NCBI GenBank assembly: GCA_004153385.1
Contig: SDAL01000002.1
Location: forward strand, 434,001 to 498,000
Direction of reading: 5' to 3'
DNA: 64,000 nucleotides
Origin: Paracoccaceae bacterium
Lineage (GTDB): Bacteria; Pseudomonadota; Alphaproteobacteria; Rhodobacterales; Rhodobacteraceae
Shown: piece by piece, positions 28,925 through 39,007 of the stretch
Layout: the number at the start of each line of letters is the position of its first letter
Position numbering within the stretch: position 1 is the first letter of the stretch
The notes under the pieces: generated by a model
Told to the model about the DNA's origin: nothing
The model's input: the letters and a program-made list of their open reading frames with translations, nothing else
Databases searched by the model: none
Translations under genes and position numbers: made by a program

Positions 28925-30472
28925 GTGCGTCTGCCTGCGTTTGTTCGACCGCCGGGACGCCCGGCATGGCGGCCTTTGGGCGCGGCATCCATTCTTGGCT
29001 GCGGCGTGGGCATCGGTCAGGTTCCGATAAGTATCTGGCCGATCGCGCTTCTGGCGCTAGGGGGGCTGCTCGCAATGGCCGCGCGCAGCCGTCATGCATC
29101 ACAGGCGGCATGGCTTTTTCTGGTGGCGGGCATCGGCCATACCTTTGTGGCGATGTACTGGATCACCGATCCGTTCTTTGTCGAGCCTGATGTCTATGGC
29201 TGGATGGCCCCCTTTGCCTTGGGGCTGATGGGGATCGGGTTTGGCGCGTTCTGGGCGTTGGCCGCATGGTGTGGCTGGCATCTGTCGCGCAGCGCGGGTG
29301 GGCGTCTTTGGATACTCGCACTGATGCTGGCCGTGATGGATGTCGTGCGCAGTTACGTATTCACCGGTTTTCCGTGGGTTTTGTTCGGCCATATCTGGAT
29401 CGGCACGCCGGTGGCGCAAATCGCGTCTGTCACAGGACAGTTCGGATTAAGTGTGGCAAGCCTTGCCTGCGCGGCGGCGCTTGGGGTCGTGATGCGCAGA
29501 TCCGCCGGATGGCGGTGGGTGGTGCCTGCGGGGGCCGCCATTCTGGGCGTCGGGGCGTGGATGTGGGGCGACGCGCGGATCGCCCCGCCACGTTACGCGC
29601 CCGATCCCGTGCATGTACGCCTTGTGCAACCCAATGCCGAGCAGCGGCTGAAATGGGTGCCCGAATATCGCGCACGTTTTTTCAAACGCCATCTTGATTT
29701 GACGGCAGCACCATCTGACAAGCCGCTGGATCTGGTTATCTGGCCGGAAACATCCGTGCCTTTTTTACTGGATTATCCCGGTGACGGGCTGGAGCAGATC
29801 ACGGCCGCCGCACATGGTGTGCCGGTGGCATTCGGGGTGCAGCGCAGCGAGGGCAGGCGCTATTATAACTCGCTTGCGGTCATCGGGGCGGACGCGCGGA
29901 TCACCGCGCTATACGACAAGGTGCATCTGGTGCCGTTCGGGGAATACATCCCGCTCGGGGATCTGTTCGCACGTGTCGGGATCAGGGCCTTTGCCGCGCA
30001 GGAGGGCGCAGGCTACAGCGCAGGCACTGCGGAGGCGGTGCTGGATTTGGGGCAGGCGGGCCGGGTCCAGCCGTTGATCTGCTACGAGGCAGTTTTTCCC
30101 CAAGATATCCGCCGTGCCCCGCAAAGACCCGACTGGATCATGCAAATCACGAATGATGCGTGGTTTGGCACCTTGTCCGGGCCCCGTCAGCATCTGAGCC
30201 TGTCGCAACTGCGCGCGATCGAATTCGGGCTGCCGCTTGCGCGCGCGGCCAATACCGGCATCACGGCGATGATTGATCCCTATGGCCAGCTGATCGAGTA
30301 TGTGCCGCTGGGCCAGATCGGCACGCTGGATGTGGACGTGCCGCAAGCCCTGGCGCCGACGTTTTACGCACGATGGGGGGATATGCCGGTTGTTATGGTT
30401 ATCTTAAGTCTGCTGGGTATATCAGGGATAAGGCGGCGGTTTGGCATTGACCGCCCTCGATCCGAGGTCTAG
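28925..30472 (+). CDS. lnt: Apolipoprotein N-acyltransferase
   Basis: Adds the third acyl chain to lipoproteins at the inner membrane, the last step before Lol export. The 515-residue protein has about six membrane helices (residues 20-210) followed by a nitrilase-like domain. That domain carries the catalytic triad: Glu in WPETSVP, Lys in YDKVHLVPFGEY and Cys in LICYEAVFP. I choose the GTG at 28925 behind GAAGGA; the longer open frame upstream only overlaps corC. This order, with corC in front, is the usual one. Confidence 0.95.
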   Translation: MRLPAFVRPPGRPAWRPLGAASILGCGVGIGQVPISIWPIALLALGGLLAMAARSRHASQAAWLFLVAGIGHTFVAMYWITDPFFVEPDVYGWMAPFALGLMGIGFGAFWALAAWCGWHLSRSAGGRLWILALMLAVMDVVRSYVFTGFPWVLFGHIWIGTPVAQIASVTGQFGLSVASLACAAALGVVMRRSAGWRWVVPAGAAILGVGAWMWGDARIAPPRYAPDPVHVRLVQPNAEQRLKWVPEYRARFFKRHLDLTAAPSDKPLDLVIWPETSVPFLLDYPGDGLEQITAAAHGVPVAFGVQRSEGRRYYNSLAVIGADARITALYDKVHLVPFGEYIPLGDLFARVGIRAFAAQEGAGYSAGTAEAVLDLGQAGRVQPLICYEAVFPQDIRRAPQRPDWIMQITNDAWFGTLSGPRQHLSLSQLRAIEFGLPLARAANTGITAMIDPYGQLIEYVPLGQIGTLDVDVPQALAPTFYARWGDMPVVMVILSLLGISGIRRRFGIDRPRSEV

Positions 30473-30486
30473 CAAACGATATCGAA

Positions 30487-30533
30487 CCGTCACAACGGCT
30501 TCCTGGCGTGACGGGGATATAACCAACGGAGCA
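30487..30533 (+). promoter_or_regulatory. SAM/SAH riboswitch upstream of metK
   Basis: CCGTCAC (30487-30493) pairs with GTGACGG (30508-30514). The loop carries ACGGCTTCCTGGC, and a downstream GGAGC (30528-30532) can pair with GCTTCC of the loop to make an H-type pseudoknot. This matches the known SAM/SAH riboswitch class, which occurs in front of metK in Rhodobacterales. GGAG is also the ribosome-binding site of metK (ATG at 30542), so ligand-stabilised pairing would block translation. Confidence 0.92.
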
Positions 30534-30541
30534 CGTCTTCC

Positions 30542-31708
30542 ATGACACGAAACAACTATATTTTTACCTCCGAGTCGGTCTCTGAAGGCCACCCGGACAA
30601 GGTTTGCGACCGGATCTCGGATTCAATTCTGGATGCGTTTCTGACCGAAGAGAAAAACGCCCGCGTGGCGTGCGAGACCTTTGCGACGACCAATCAGGTT
30701 GTGGTGGGTGGCGAGGTCGGCTTGTCCGACAAGGCCAAACTTACCGAATATCTGGAGCGGATCGACGGTCTGGTCCGCGATTGCGTGAAAGATATCGGCT
30801 ACGAGCAGGACGAGTTCCATTGGGCTACGCTGAATGTCGCGAATTTCCTGCATCCGCAATCTGCCCATATCGCGCAGGGCGTGGATAAGGATGGTGCGGG
30901 TGATCAGGGCATTATGTTCGGCCATGCCACCGACGAGACGCCGGAATATATGCCTGCGCCCATCCATTACAGCCATGCGATCCTGCGCCGTCTGGCCCAG
31001 GCCCGCAAATCGGGTGCAGAGCCTACGCTACGTCCCGATGCCAAATCACAGCTGTCGGTGCGCTACGAGAATGGCAAACCCGTTGGTGTAACGTCTATCG
31101 TGCTGTCGACCCAACATGCCGATGCCGCGCAAACCTCCGACGATATCCGCGCGATTGTGGAGCCCTACATCCGCGACGTGCTGCCGGAAGGCTGGATCTC
31201 GCCTGAAACGGAATGGTGGGTGAACCCGACGGGGACATTCGTGATCGGCGGGCCCGACGGCGATGCCGGTCTGACGGGGCGCAAGATCATCGTGGATACC
31301 TATGGCGGGTCCGCCCCCCATGGTGGCGGCGCGTTTTCGGGCAAGGACCCGACCAAGGTGGACCGTTCGGCCGCCTATGCCGCCCGCTATCTGGCCAAAA
31401 ACATCGTGGCCGCCGGTCTGGCCAAGAAATGCACGATCCAGTTGAGCTATGCGATCGGGGTGGCCAAACCGCTCTCGGTCTATGTCGATACGTTCGGCAC
31501 AGGGCAGGTGGATGACGAGGTGATCGAGCGGGCCGTGGTTCAGTGCATGGACCTGACGCCGCTTGGCATCCGCACCCATCTTGACCTGTGCAAGCCGATC
31601 TATGCGCGCACCGCAGCCTATGGGCACTTTGGCCGTGCGCCTGAGGCGGATGGCGGCTTTAGCTGGGAACGCACGGATCTGATCGAGGCGCTTAAAAAAG
31701 CTGTGTGA
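30542..31708 (+). CDS. metK: S-adenosylmethionine synthetase
   Basis: Makes SAM from methionine and ATP. The 388-residue protein has the MAT signatures EGHPDK near the start, the ATP-loop block [10 protein letters not shown] (residues about 118-127) and [19 protein letters not shown] (about 260-278). It is the usual length. Its leader holds a SAM/SAH riboswitch, which makes product feedback control very likely. A terminator follows at 31760. Confidence 0.97.
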   Translation: MTRNNYIFTSESVSEGHPDKVCDRISDSILDAFLTEEKNARVACETFATTNQVVVGGEVGLSDKAKLTEYLERIDGLVRDCVKDIGYEQDEFHWATLNVANFLHPQSAHIAQGVDKDGAGDQGIMFGHATDETPEYMPAPIHYSHAILRRLAQARKSGAEPTLRPDAKSQLSVRYENGKPVGVTSIVLSTQHADAAQTSDDIRAIVEPYIRDVLPEGWISPETEWWVNPTGTFVIGGPDGDAGLTGRKIIVDTYGGSAPHGGGAFSGKDPTKVDRSAAYAARYLAKNIVAAGLAKKCTIQLSYAIGVAKPLSVYVDTFGTGQVDDEVIERAVVQCMDLTPLGIRTHLDLCKPIYARTAAYGHFGRAPEADGGFSWERTDLIEALKKAV

Positions 31709-31759
31709 TGCGTCCTGCAATGGGGCCGTGTTGTGCCGCATGACATCCAACGGTTGAAG

Positions 31760-31783
31760 GGGGCGCCTTGGTGCCCCTTTCTT
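31760..31783 (+). terminator. Terminator after metK
   Basis: GGGGCGC (31760-31766) pairs with GTGCCCC (31771-31777) across a four-base loop, followed by TTTCTT. It lies about 50 bases past the metK stop. Confidence 0.75.
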
Positions 31784-31905
31784 ATGGGGCGCATGTGGCC
31801 GCGCGGGGGCATTCCCAAGGCGGCGCGGATGCCGATCTAGAGGCCATGGCCATTGCGCATGTTGGTACTTGACCACTGCGGCGTTCTCCCGCTAATGGCG
31901 CGGCC

Positions 31906-32685
31906 ATGAGCGATGCATCCACACCCCCCGAAAACCCCAAACCCGCGCACCCCAAACGCGGCTGGCGCAACTTTTACGGGCGCCGTCACGGCCCGACCCT
32001 CAATCAGGCGCAAAAGGAGTACCTCAACGAGGATCTTCAGGCCCTGTCGCCGGGAGACGTTGATTGGGACGTGAACCCCGATCGTAGGCCTATTGACGTG
32101 GCCGCACGGTTTGATGGCAAGCCCGTGTGGCTTGAGGTGGGGTTTGGCGGCGGCGAGCATATGATCCACATGGCGGGGCGCTATCCGCAGGTGGGGATCA
32201 TCGGCTGCGAACCCTATATCAACGGCGTGGCGATGCTTTTGGGCAAGATCCGGCGTGCGCGCGCCGGCAATGTGGCCGTGCATCCGGGCGATGCGCGGGA
32301 TGTCATGGATGTGCTGCCTGCGGGCAGTATCCACAAAGCCTTTCTGCTTTATCCTGATCCGTGGCCGAAATCGCGCCACCACCGTCGCCGGTTTGTAACT
32401 CAGGAGCATTTGCAGCCGCTTTTCGATGTGCTTGCGCCGGGCGCGGAGTTCCGTATCGCGACCGATATCTGCGACTATGTGCGCCAAGCGGTGGAAGAGG
32501 TGCCGAAAGCCGGGTTCGAGGCACTGTTTTCGGTGCCCGCCGCGTTTGATCGCGATGATCCACAGGAGGTTTCTGGCGATTGGGATCAGCCGTGGGACGA
32601 CTGGATTTCGACCCGATACGAGCAAAAGGCCCTGCGCGAAGGGCGCAAGCCGCATTATCTGACCTATCGCAAACCACTCGGCTGA
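31906..32685 (+). CDS. trmB: tRNA (guanine-N7)-methyltransferase
   Basis: Forms m7G46 in tRNA using SAM. The 259-residue protein carries the SAM-binding stretch LEVGFGGGEHMIHMA (about residues 76-90), the family hallmark LLYPDPWPKSRHHRRRF (about 147-163) and a C-terminal TRYEQKAL block. A short basic N-terminus precedes the domain. It follows the SAM synthetase gene, but the metK terminator and a gap of almost 200 bases separate them. Confidence 0.95.
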   Translation: MSDASTPPENPKPAHPKRGWRNFYGRRHGPTLNQAQKEYLNEDLQALSPGDVDWDVNPDRRPIDVAARFDGKPVWLEVGFGGGEHMIHMAGRYPQVGIIGCEPYINGVAMLLGKIRRARAGNVAVHPGDARDVMDVLPAGSIHKAFLLYPDPWPKSRHHRRRFVTQEHLQPLFDVLAPGAEFRIATDICDYVRQAVEEVPKAGFEALFSVPAAFDRDDPQEVSGDWDQPWDDWISTRYEQKALREGRKPHYLTYRKPLG

Positions 32686-32770
32686 TCATACCGGGGGGGC
32701 CGCAATCCGCGTTGCCGAAAGCGGCGCGATAGGCTAGCACAAATCCCGTGATATTCTAGGGGAGACACCG

Positions 32771-34114
32771 ATGTCCAGCCATGGCGATCCGATCCGGATG
32801 AGCGCGCAGAAATGCGGACCACTTACAGGCACCGCCGATGTGCCGGGTGACAAGTCGATCAGCCATCGCGCGCTGATCCTTGGTGCGCTGTCGGTGGGGG
32901 AGACAAAGATCTCGGGCCTATTGGAAGGCGAGGACGTGCTGGACACCGCAAAAGCGATGCAGGCGTTCGGGGCCAGTGTGACCCGGCATGGCCCCGGCGC
33001 ATGGACAGTTCAGGGGGTGGGCGTGGGCGGATTTGCCGAGCCCGAGCAGGTGATCGATTGCGGTAATTCCGGTACCGGTGTGCGGCTGATCATGGGGGCT
33101 ATGGCCTGTTGCGATATCAGCGCCACATTCACCGGCGACGGATCGCTGCGAAAGCGCCCGATGGGCCGGATCACCGATCCGCTCGCGCTGTTTGGCGCGC
33201 AAAGCTATGGCCGCAAGGGCGGACGCCTGCCGATGACGGTTGTGGGCGCGCCTGATCCCGCGCCGGTCGTCTACACGCCCCCCATGGCCTCGGCCCAAGT
33301 GAAATCTGCGGTTTTGCTCGCGGGGTTGAATGCGCCCGGCCAAACGGTCGTGATTGAACCGGTGGCGACACGCGATCATACCGAACGTATGCTGCGCGGT
33401 TTTGGCGCGCAGGTCGATGTGCAGGACACGCCCGAGGGCACGCGGATCACCCTTCAGGGCCAGCCAGAGCTGACAGGTCAGGTCGTGGCTGTGCCGCGCG
33501 ACCCGTCGTCGGCGGCATTCCCTGTGTGTGCGGCGCTGATCGTGCCGGGATCGGATGTGCTTGTGCCCGGTGTCAGCCAGAACCCCACCCGCAACGGATT
33601 GATCACCACCTTGCAGGAAATGGGTGGCCGGATCGAGGTCTTGAACCCGCGCGAAGAGGGCGGTGAGCCGGTCGCCGATTTGCGGGTGCGTGCCTCACAA
33701 CTGCACGGGATCGAGGTGCCTGCGGCGCGCGCGGCCTCGATGATCGACGAATATCCGGTCCTGTCGGCGGTGGCGGCCTATGCCACCGGCATCACGACCA
33801 TGCGCGGTGTGCATGAACTGCGCGTTAAGGAAAGCGACCGGATTTCGGCCATGGCACGCGGGCTGGAGGCCAATGGCGTGCGCGTCGAGGAGGACGAGGA
33901 CACGCTGATCGTGCATGGATCGGGCCCGGACGGGGTGGCTGGCGGCGGTCTGGCCGAAACCCACCTTGATCACCGCATCGCGATGAGCTTCATGATTCTG
34001 GGGCTTGCGGCAAATGCACCGGTGCGTATTGATGATGGCACGCCGATTGCGACCTCTTTCCCGATTTTCGAAGATTTGCTCAATGGCCTTGGCGCCGATA
34101 TTCGCCGGGATTAA
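32771..34114 (+). CDS. aroA: 3-phosphoshikimate 1-carboxyvinyltransferase (EPSP synthase)
   Basis: Sixth step of the shikimate pathway. The 447-residue protein resembles class II EPSP synthases along its length: [16 protein letters not shown] near residue 28, [55 protein letters not shown] and [11 protein letters not shown]. The PEP-site loop reads GNSGTG, with a glycine where the CP4 enzyme has alanine. It is followed 50 bases later by cmk, a common pairing ahead of rpsA. Confidence 0.96.
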   Translation: MSSHGDPIRMSAQKCGPLTGTADVPGDKSISHRALILGALSVGETKISGLLEGEDVLDTAKAMQAFGASVTRHGPGAWTVQGVGVGGFAEPEQVIDCGNSGTGVRLIMGAMACCDISATFTGDGSLRKRPMGRITDPLALFGAQSYGRKGGRLPMTVVGAPDPAPVVYTPPMASAQVKSAVLLAGLNAPGQTVVIEPVATRDHTERMLRGFGAQVDVQDTPEGTRITLQGQPELTGQVVAVPRDPSSAAFPVCAALIVPGSDVLVPGVSQNPTRNGLITTLQEMGGRIEVLNPREEGGEPVADLRVRASQLHGIEVPAARAASMIDEYPVLSAVAAYATGITTMRGVHELRVKESDRISAMARGLEANGVRVEEDEDTLIVHGSGPDGVAGGGLAETHLDHRIAMSFMILGLAANAPVRIDDGTPIATSFPIFEDLLNGLGADIRRD

Positions 34115-34164
34115 GGCGGCCCGCGCGGGACTTTTCAAGATCACCATGAAGGAGCACGACCCCT

Positions 34165-34755
34165 ATGGCATTCACGGTAGCGATTGACGGGCCGGCTGCG
34201 GCTGGAAAAGGCACCATCAGCCGCGCTGTGGCGCAGCGCTTCGGGTTCTCGCATCTGGATACGGGGCTGCTGTATCGCGCCGTGGGGGCCAAGGTGGCCG
34301 ATGGTGCGGACCCTGTGGCCGCCTGCGATCTAAGTGCATCCGATCTGGCGCGTGACGATTTGCGCAGTCTTGCGGCCGGGCAAGCGGCATCCGAGGTGGC
34401 GGTAATGGCCCCTGTGCGCGCGGCCCTTGTGGCCTTTCAACGCCGATTTGCCGATGCGCCGGAAGGCGCGGTTCTGGATGGGCGCGATATCGGCACCGTC
34501 ATTTGCCCCGATGCGCCGGTGAAGCTGTTTGTCACCGCCTCGCCAGAGGTGCGCGCCGACAGGCGCTGGCGCGAGGTCGGCGGGGATCTGGAGGACGTCC
34601 TGGCTGAAGTACGCGCCCGCGACGCGCGCGACATGGGTCGCAAGGATGCGCCGCTGCGGCCTGCGGATGATGCGCATATTCTGGATACATCCGATATGAG
34701 CATCGAAGAGGCGGTGGCCTATGCCTGTGCGCTGGTTGCAAGCGTCCGTGTCTGA
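34165..34755 (+). CDS. cmk: Cytidylate kinase
   Basis: Phosphorylates CMP and dCMP. The P-loop is [10 protein letters not shown] (residues 8-17), the CMP-binding stretch begins [12 protein letters not shown] (about 29), and [15 protein letters not shown] lies at about 106. The LID region with [21 protein letters not shown] follows. At 196 residues it is somewhat shorter than the usual 210-230; the loss is mainly in the middle CMP-binding domain. The start ATG has AAGGAG upstream. It lies in the conserved aroA-cmk-rpsA order, interrupted here by one secreted-protein gene. Confidence 0.94.
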   Translation: MAFTVAIDGPAAAGKGTISRAVAQRFGFSHLDTGLLYRAVGAKVADGADPVAACDLSASDLARDDLRSLAAGQAASEVAVMAPVRAALVAFQRRFADAPEGAVLDGRDIGTVICPDAPVKLFVTASPEVRADRRWREVGGDLEDVLAEVRARDARDMGRKDAPLRPADDAHILDTSDMSIEEAVAYACALVASVRV

Positions 34756-34795
34756 AGACCTTGTTTCATAGACCGCTCGCGCCAGATAAAGAACC

Positions 34796-35377
34796 ATGCG
34801 GTGGTTTTTTGCGATCATAATGGCCGGAGCGGTTGCGGCGGCAGCACAAGCCTGTGCGGGCGAGGTGCGCCCAAACGGCCTGATGGTGGTGGACAGCGAT
34901 CTGCCACGGGTGTTTCCGCTCATTATCCGGATGCCGGACGACCGTGATGTGTATCTGGAGTTGTCTCGTGACGGCGTGCGGGTTTTGTCGGCCTACGGGC
35001 GGGCGGGGACCCCGTTTCGCATTCTTGTGCCGCCTGGCCGCTTCGATCTTGATCTGTATCAGGGGCGGGAGTGGTCCGGCCCCGCGCGCCTTTTTGGACC
35101 TGACACCCAATCGGTCGAACTGGATGGCCCGTTGGAGTTTTCTACCCACGGGATGGCGCGTAAGGATGGCTGGGTGATCGATCTGCACAGCGATACGGAT
35201 CAGGCGGGGCTACGACGGGTGGCGATATGCCAAAGCGACAGGCTGGAGCGGCCGGACGATCCTGTAGGGCGCGCGCCGTTGAGTGAAAGAATCGGTACAC
35301 TTGCACATGCACAGGTGCCCGATGCGCCTGTACACCGCACATTTTCGCGGGTTTGTGGCGTGCCGGAGCGCCCCTAA
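34796..35377 (+). CDS. Exported protein of unknown function
   Basis: A 193-residue protein with a signal peptide (about residues 1-21, AAAQACA-GEV) and a probable all-beta middle part rich in V, L, D and R (DVYLELSRDGVRVLSAYGRAG). Cysteines near the C-terminus (ICQS, RVCGV) may form a disulfide in the periplasm. No domain is recognised. It sits between cmk and rpsA, where most relatives have no gene, and has weak ribosome-binding features. The open frame and signal peptide look real. Confidence 0.6.
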   Translation: MRWFFAIIMAGAVAAAAQACAGEVRPNGLMVVDSDLPRVFPLIIRMPDDRDVYLELSRDGVRVLSAYGRAGTPFRILVPPGRFDLDLYQGREWSGPARLFGPDTQSVELDGPLEFSTHGMARKDGWVIDLHSDTDQAGLRRVAICQSDRLERPDDPVGRAPLSERIGTLAHAQVPDAPVHRTFSRVCGVPERP

Positions 35378-35556
35378 CTGCCTGCGCACAGGCGCTTCGG
35401 TGAACTGTAGCCTTGTGTTAAAGGCAAATCGCGCGTATATGGGCGCGGTCGAGCTTTGCGTCAGGCCCGCCTGACCATCTTGACATATCCAATCACAAGA
35501 CCGGCGGAGCCAACCGCCTGGCCGGAATAGAAGACGTATAAGGAAACACTGAACGC

Positions 35557-37236
35557 ATGTCGCAAAACGCAAGCATGGAAGAGTTCGAGGCGCTTCTCAA
35601 CGAGAGCCTTGAAATCGACACCCCGAACGAAGGTTCGGTTGTCAAAGGTAAGGTCATTGCTGTCGAAGCAGGCCAAGCCATCATCGACGTCGGCTATAAA
35701 ATGGAAGGCCGCGTTGATCTTAAAGAATTCGCGAACCCCGGCGAAGCGCCCCAGATCGAAATCGGCGACGTCGTCGAAGTTTATCTGGACCGTGTTGAAA
35801 ACGCCCGTGGCGAAGCGGTCATCTCGCGCGATAAAGCGCGTCGCGAAGCTGCTTGGGATCGTCTCGAAGCTGCTTATGCGAAAGAAGAGCGCGTCGAAGG
35901 CGCAATCTTTGGCCGTGTCAAAGGTGGCTTCACCGTGGATCTGGGCGGCGCGGTTGCGTTCTTGCCCGGCAGCCAAGTTGACGTGCGCCCGGTTCGTGAC
36001 GCAGGGCCTTTGATGGGTCTCAAACAGCCGTTCCAGATCCTGAAAATGGATCGTCGTCGTGGCAATATCGTGGTTTCGCGTCGTGCGATCCTTGAAGAAA
36101 GCCGTGCCGAACAGCGTGCCGAAGTCATCGCAAACCTTACCGAAGGTCAGGTTGTCGAAGGCGTGGTCAAAAACATCACCGAATACGGTGCGTTTGTTGA
36201 TCTGGGCGGCGTTGATGGTCTGCTGCACGTCACCGACATGGCATGGCGCCGTGTGAACCACCCGTCGGAAATCCTCGCGATCGGCGAAACTGTTAAAGTA
36301 CAGGTCGTCAAGATCAACAAGGAAACCCACCGTATCAGCCTCGGCATGAAACAGCTGCAGGACGATCCTTGGGATGCGGTTGAATCCAAATTCCCGATCA
36401 GCTCCGTGCACAGCGGCCGCGTCACAAACATCACCGATTACGGTGCGTTTGTCGAACTGGAAGCTGGCGTCGAAGGTCTGGTTCACGTGTCCGAAATGTC
36501 CTGGACCAAGAAAAACGTTCACCCCGGCAAAATCGTTTCGACGAGCCAGGAAGTCGACGTCATGGTTCTGGAAATCGACACCCAGAAACGTCGTGTTTCG
36601 CTTGGTCTCAAGCAAACCATGCGTAATCCGTGGGAAGTGTTTGCAGAAACCCATCCGGTTGGCACGCAGATCGAAGGCGAAGTCAAGAACATCACCGAGT
36701 TCGGTCTGTTCGTTGGCCTCGACAACGACATCGACGGGATGGTTCACCTGTCCGACCTCAGCTGGGACCAGCGTGGCGAGGATGCAATCCAGAACTATCG
36801 CAAAGGCGACATGGTGCAAGCCGCTGTCACCGAAGTCGATATCGAGAAAGAGCGTATCTCGCTCTCGATCAAAGCTCTGGATGCAGACACATTCTCCGAC
36901 GCGGTTGATGGCGTGAAGCGTGGTTCGGTGATCACCGTGACCGTAACGGCGATCGAAGAAGGCGGTGTTGAGTGCGAATATAACGGCATGAAGTCGTTTA
37001 TCCGTCGCTCGGATCTGGCCCGTGATCGTGCCGACCAGCGCCCTGAGCGTTTCCAGGTTGGTGACCACATCGACGTTCGTGTGACCAATGTTGACTCGAA
37101 AACCCGCCGTTTGGGCGTTTCGGTCAAAGCACGCGAAATCGCTGAAGAAAAAGAAGCCGTCGAGCAGTATGGCTCTTCCGCTTCGGGCGCAAGCTTGGGT
37201 GATATCCTTGGCGCGGCCCTCAAAGGCGACGAATAA
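35557..37236 (+). CDS. rpsA: 30S ribosomal protein S1
   Basis: Binds mRNA on the small ribosomal subunit. The 559-residue protein has six S1 (OB-fold) repeats. They begin near residues 28 (SVVKGKVIAVEAGQAII), 113, 198 (VVEGVVKNITEYGAFVDLGG), 284 (HSGRVTNITDYGAFVELEA), 371 (IEGEVKNITEFGLFVGLDN) and 458. Codon choice differs from the neighbours (more CGT, GTT, GAA and AAC), as expected for a strongly expressed gene. A G+C-rich terminator follows directly. Confidence 0.97.
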   Translation: MSQNASMEEFEALLNESLEIDTPNEGSVVKGKVIAVEAGQAIIDVGYKMEGRVDLKEFANPGEAPQIEIGDVVEVYLDRVENARGEAVISRDKARREAAWDRLEAAYAKEERVEGAIFGRVKGGFTVDLGGAVAFLPGSQVDVRPVRDAGPLMGLKQPFQILKMDRRRGNIVVSRRAILEESRAEQRAEVIANLTEGQVVEGVVKNITEYGAFVDLGGVDGLLHVTDMAWRRVNHPSEILAIGETVKVQVVKINKETHRISLGMKQLQDDPWDAVESKFPISSVHSGRVTNITDYGAFVELEAGVEGLVHVSEMSWTKKNVHPGKIVSTSQEVDVMVLEIDTQKRRVSLGLKQTMRNPWEVFAETHPVGTQIEGEVKNITEFGLFVGLDNDIDGMVHLSDLSWDQRGEDAIQNYRKGDMVQAAVTEVDIEKERISLSIKALDADTFSDAVDGVKRGSVITVTVTAIEEGGVECEYNGMKSFIRRSDLARDRADQRPERFQVGDHIDVRVTNVDSKTRRLGVSVKAREIAEEKEAVEQYGSSASGASLGDILGAALKGDE

Positions 37237-37259
37237 GTCTTGTGACTTAATGTGATTTG

Positions 37260-37293
37260 GCCCCGTCCGGCACTGCGCCGGGCGGGGCTTTTT
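37260..37293 (+). terminator. Terminator after rpsA
   Basis: GCCCCGTCCGGC (37260-37271) pairs with GCCGGGCGGGGC (37277-37288), with one G-T pair and a five-base loop, and is followed by five T. Confidence 0.9.
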
Positions 37294-37533
37294 CGTGGCG
37301 CATTCTGTGCATTTGATTCGTGGCGCAACGCGTGCGACAGGCATCTTGGTGATGCGGGAAGGGCGCTCTTGCGCCTGATTGCAGGACAATTCTCTGCCGC
37401 TATGCCACACAAGCGACAAAGCACGATATTTTACAGTGCTTTACTGTTTGTCATGAGGAAATTTCCCCCTATAGTCAGGGCTAGTCCGCATTGGCGAGTG
37501 TTTCGCCTTATTCTCGTCTGGGGGGAATTCATA

Positions 37534-37821
37534 ATGATCCGGTCAGAGCTGATCGCCAAGATCGCCGAAGAAAACCCACATCTGTTTCAGCGTGATGTTG
37601 AGAAGATCGTGAATACGATTTTCGAAGAGGTCATCGAGGCGATGGCGCGCGGAGATCGCGTCGAGCTGCGTGGTTTCGGCGCATTTTCCGTGAAGAAGCG
37701 CGATGCGCGCACCGGCCGCAATCCTCGCACCGGCGATGCCGTCGAGGTCGAAGAAAAACATGTTCCGTTCTTCAAAACCGGTAAGCTTTTGCGCGACCGT
37801 CTGAACGGAAAAGAGGAATAA
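37534..37821 (+). CDS. ihfB: Integration host factor beta subunit
   Basis: A DNA-bending nucleoid protein that pairs with IhfA. The 95-residue protein has the HU/IHF fold: [17 protein letters not shown] at the start, [29 protein letters not shown] in the arm region (residues about 39-67) and [14 protein letters not shown] near the end. I start at the ATG at 37534 behind GGGGGAA; the frame continues open upstream but reads as non-coding. The place after rpsA is the usual one for ihfB in proteobacteria. Confidence 0.96.
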   Translation: MIRSELIAKIAEENPHLFQRDVEKIVNTIFEEVIEAMARGDRVELRGFGAFSVKKRDARTGRNPRTGDAVEVEEKHVPFFKTGKLLRDRLNGKEE

Positions 37822-37827
37822 ATTTAT

Positions 37828-38199
37828 ATGATTCGTGCCCTGCGTTTTTTGGTTCTCGCGGTTGTGGCGATCATCTTGATCGTTATCGCGCTGTCGAACA
37901 CCCAGATCGTGACATTGCGATTGTTGCCGCAAGAAGCTGCAGGCCTGCTCGGGTTAAGCTGGTCTGTCGAGGTGCCGCTTTTTGTTGCGCTTGTGGGCAG
38001 TGTGCTGGTGGGGTTGTTGGTTGGTTTTGTGTGGGAATGGGCGCGCGAACGCCGCATCCGCAAAACCGCAAGTGTCCAGCAGCGTAAAGCCAAGGCGCTT
38101 GAACGCGAGGTCGAGCAGCTGCGCGACAGGCATCAGGCGCCCAAAGATGATGTGTTGGCCGTTCTGGAAAGCCCCAACGTGCCTGCGCGGCGCGTCTGA
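37828..38199 (+). CDS. lapA: LapA-type membrane protein (DUF1049)
   Basis: A 123-residue inner-membrane protein with two hydrophobic helices (about residues 5-25 and 45-68) and a charged C-terminal helix likely to form a coiled coil ([16 protein letters not shown]). This fits the LapA/YciS family, which acts with LapB in controlling lipopolysaccharide synthesis in Escherichia coli. It starts six bases after ihfB and ends ten bases before trpF, so the three are probably co-transcribed. No lapB is next to it. Confidence 0.85.
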   Translation: MIRALRFLVLAVVAIILIVIALSNTQIVTLRLLPQEAAGLLGLSWSVEVPLFVALVGSVLVGLLVGFVWEWARERRIRKTASVQQRKAKALEREVEQLRDRHQAPKDDVLAVLESPNVPARRV

Positions 38200-38209
38200 A
38201 GGCATTTCC

Positions 38210-38902
38210 ATGTCAACGCGTGTGAAAATTTGCGGGCTGTCGCGTCCTGAAGATATCGCTGCGGCGACAGCGGCGGGCGCGGCCTATGTGGGGTTTGTTT
38301 TCTTTTCGAAATCACCCCGCAATGTCACAAAGGATCTTGCGCGTGATCTGGCGTTGGGGGTGCCGATGGGCACGGCCAAGGTGGCGCTGGTGGTCAATCC
38401 TGACGATGCGACGCTCGAGGCTATCTTGAACGATGTTCCCATCGACATGATCCAGCTGCACGGCAAAGAACCACCCGAGCGGGTCGCACAGATTCGCGCC
38501 CGGTTCGGTTTGCCGGTGATGAAGGCGGTCGGGGTGGCAAGCGCCGCAGATCTGGACCAGTTGCCCGCCTATGAAGCTGTAGCCGACCAGATTTTGCTGG
38601 ATGCCAAAGCCCCCCCGAATGCCGATCTACCCGGTGGGAACGGGCTTGCTTTTGACTGGCGCCTGATCGCAGGCCGCGTCTGGCAAAAGCCGTGGATGCT
38701 GGCAGGCGGGTTGACGGTGGAGAATGTGGCGCAAGCAATCGAATTGACCGGCGCGCGTCAGGTCGATGTCTCCTCCGGGGTAGAGGCGGCACCCGGCTTG
38801 AAAGATGCCCGTAAAATTGCCGCATTCATCGGAAATGCCCGAAACGAGACAGGGCGCGGCTCACCACCCGAGGATATTCTCGCAGGCCGTGAAATCCCCT
38901 GA
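38210..38902 (+). CDS. trpF: Phosphoribosylanthranilate isomerase
   Basis: Third step of tryptophan synthesis, a TIM barrel of 230 residues. The family blocks are [16 protein letters not shown] at the start (Cys7 as catalytic base), [14 protein letters not shown] at about 26, [12 protein letters not shown] at about 80, LLDAKAP at about 125 and, near the end, [10 protein letters not shown] and [19 protein letters not shown] precedes the ATG at 38210. The gene lies in the usual ihfB-lapA-trpF-trpB order, separated from trpB by about 100 bases. Confidence 0.96.
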   Translation: MSTRVKICGLSRPEDIAAATAAGAAYVGFVFFSKSPRNVTKDLARDLALGVPMGTAKVALVVNPDDATLEAILNDVPIDMIQLHGKEPPERVAQIRARFGLPVMKAVGVASAADLDQLPAYEAVADQILLDAKAPPNADLPGGNGLAFDWRLIAGRVWQKPWMLAGGLTVENVAQAIELTGARQVDVSSGVEAAPGLKDARKIAAFIGNARNETGRGSPPEDILAGREIP

Positions 38903-39007
38903 TTCGCCCTCCCGTGGACGATCTATTCCGCTCATTGGTCCTACAGGGCTTTATCTTGGTAGGGCGGAGGGCTACATGTGGCCTGATTTCGCGCGAGGGA
39001 GAGTGCC

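Noticed and set aside
35461-37419. 652-codon minus-strand frame opposite rpsA
   Set aside because: It is a shadow of the biased rpsA codon use; rpsA itself is certain.
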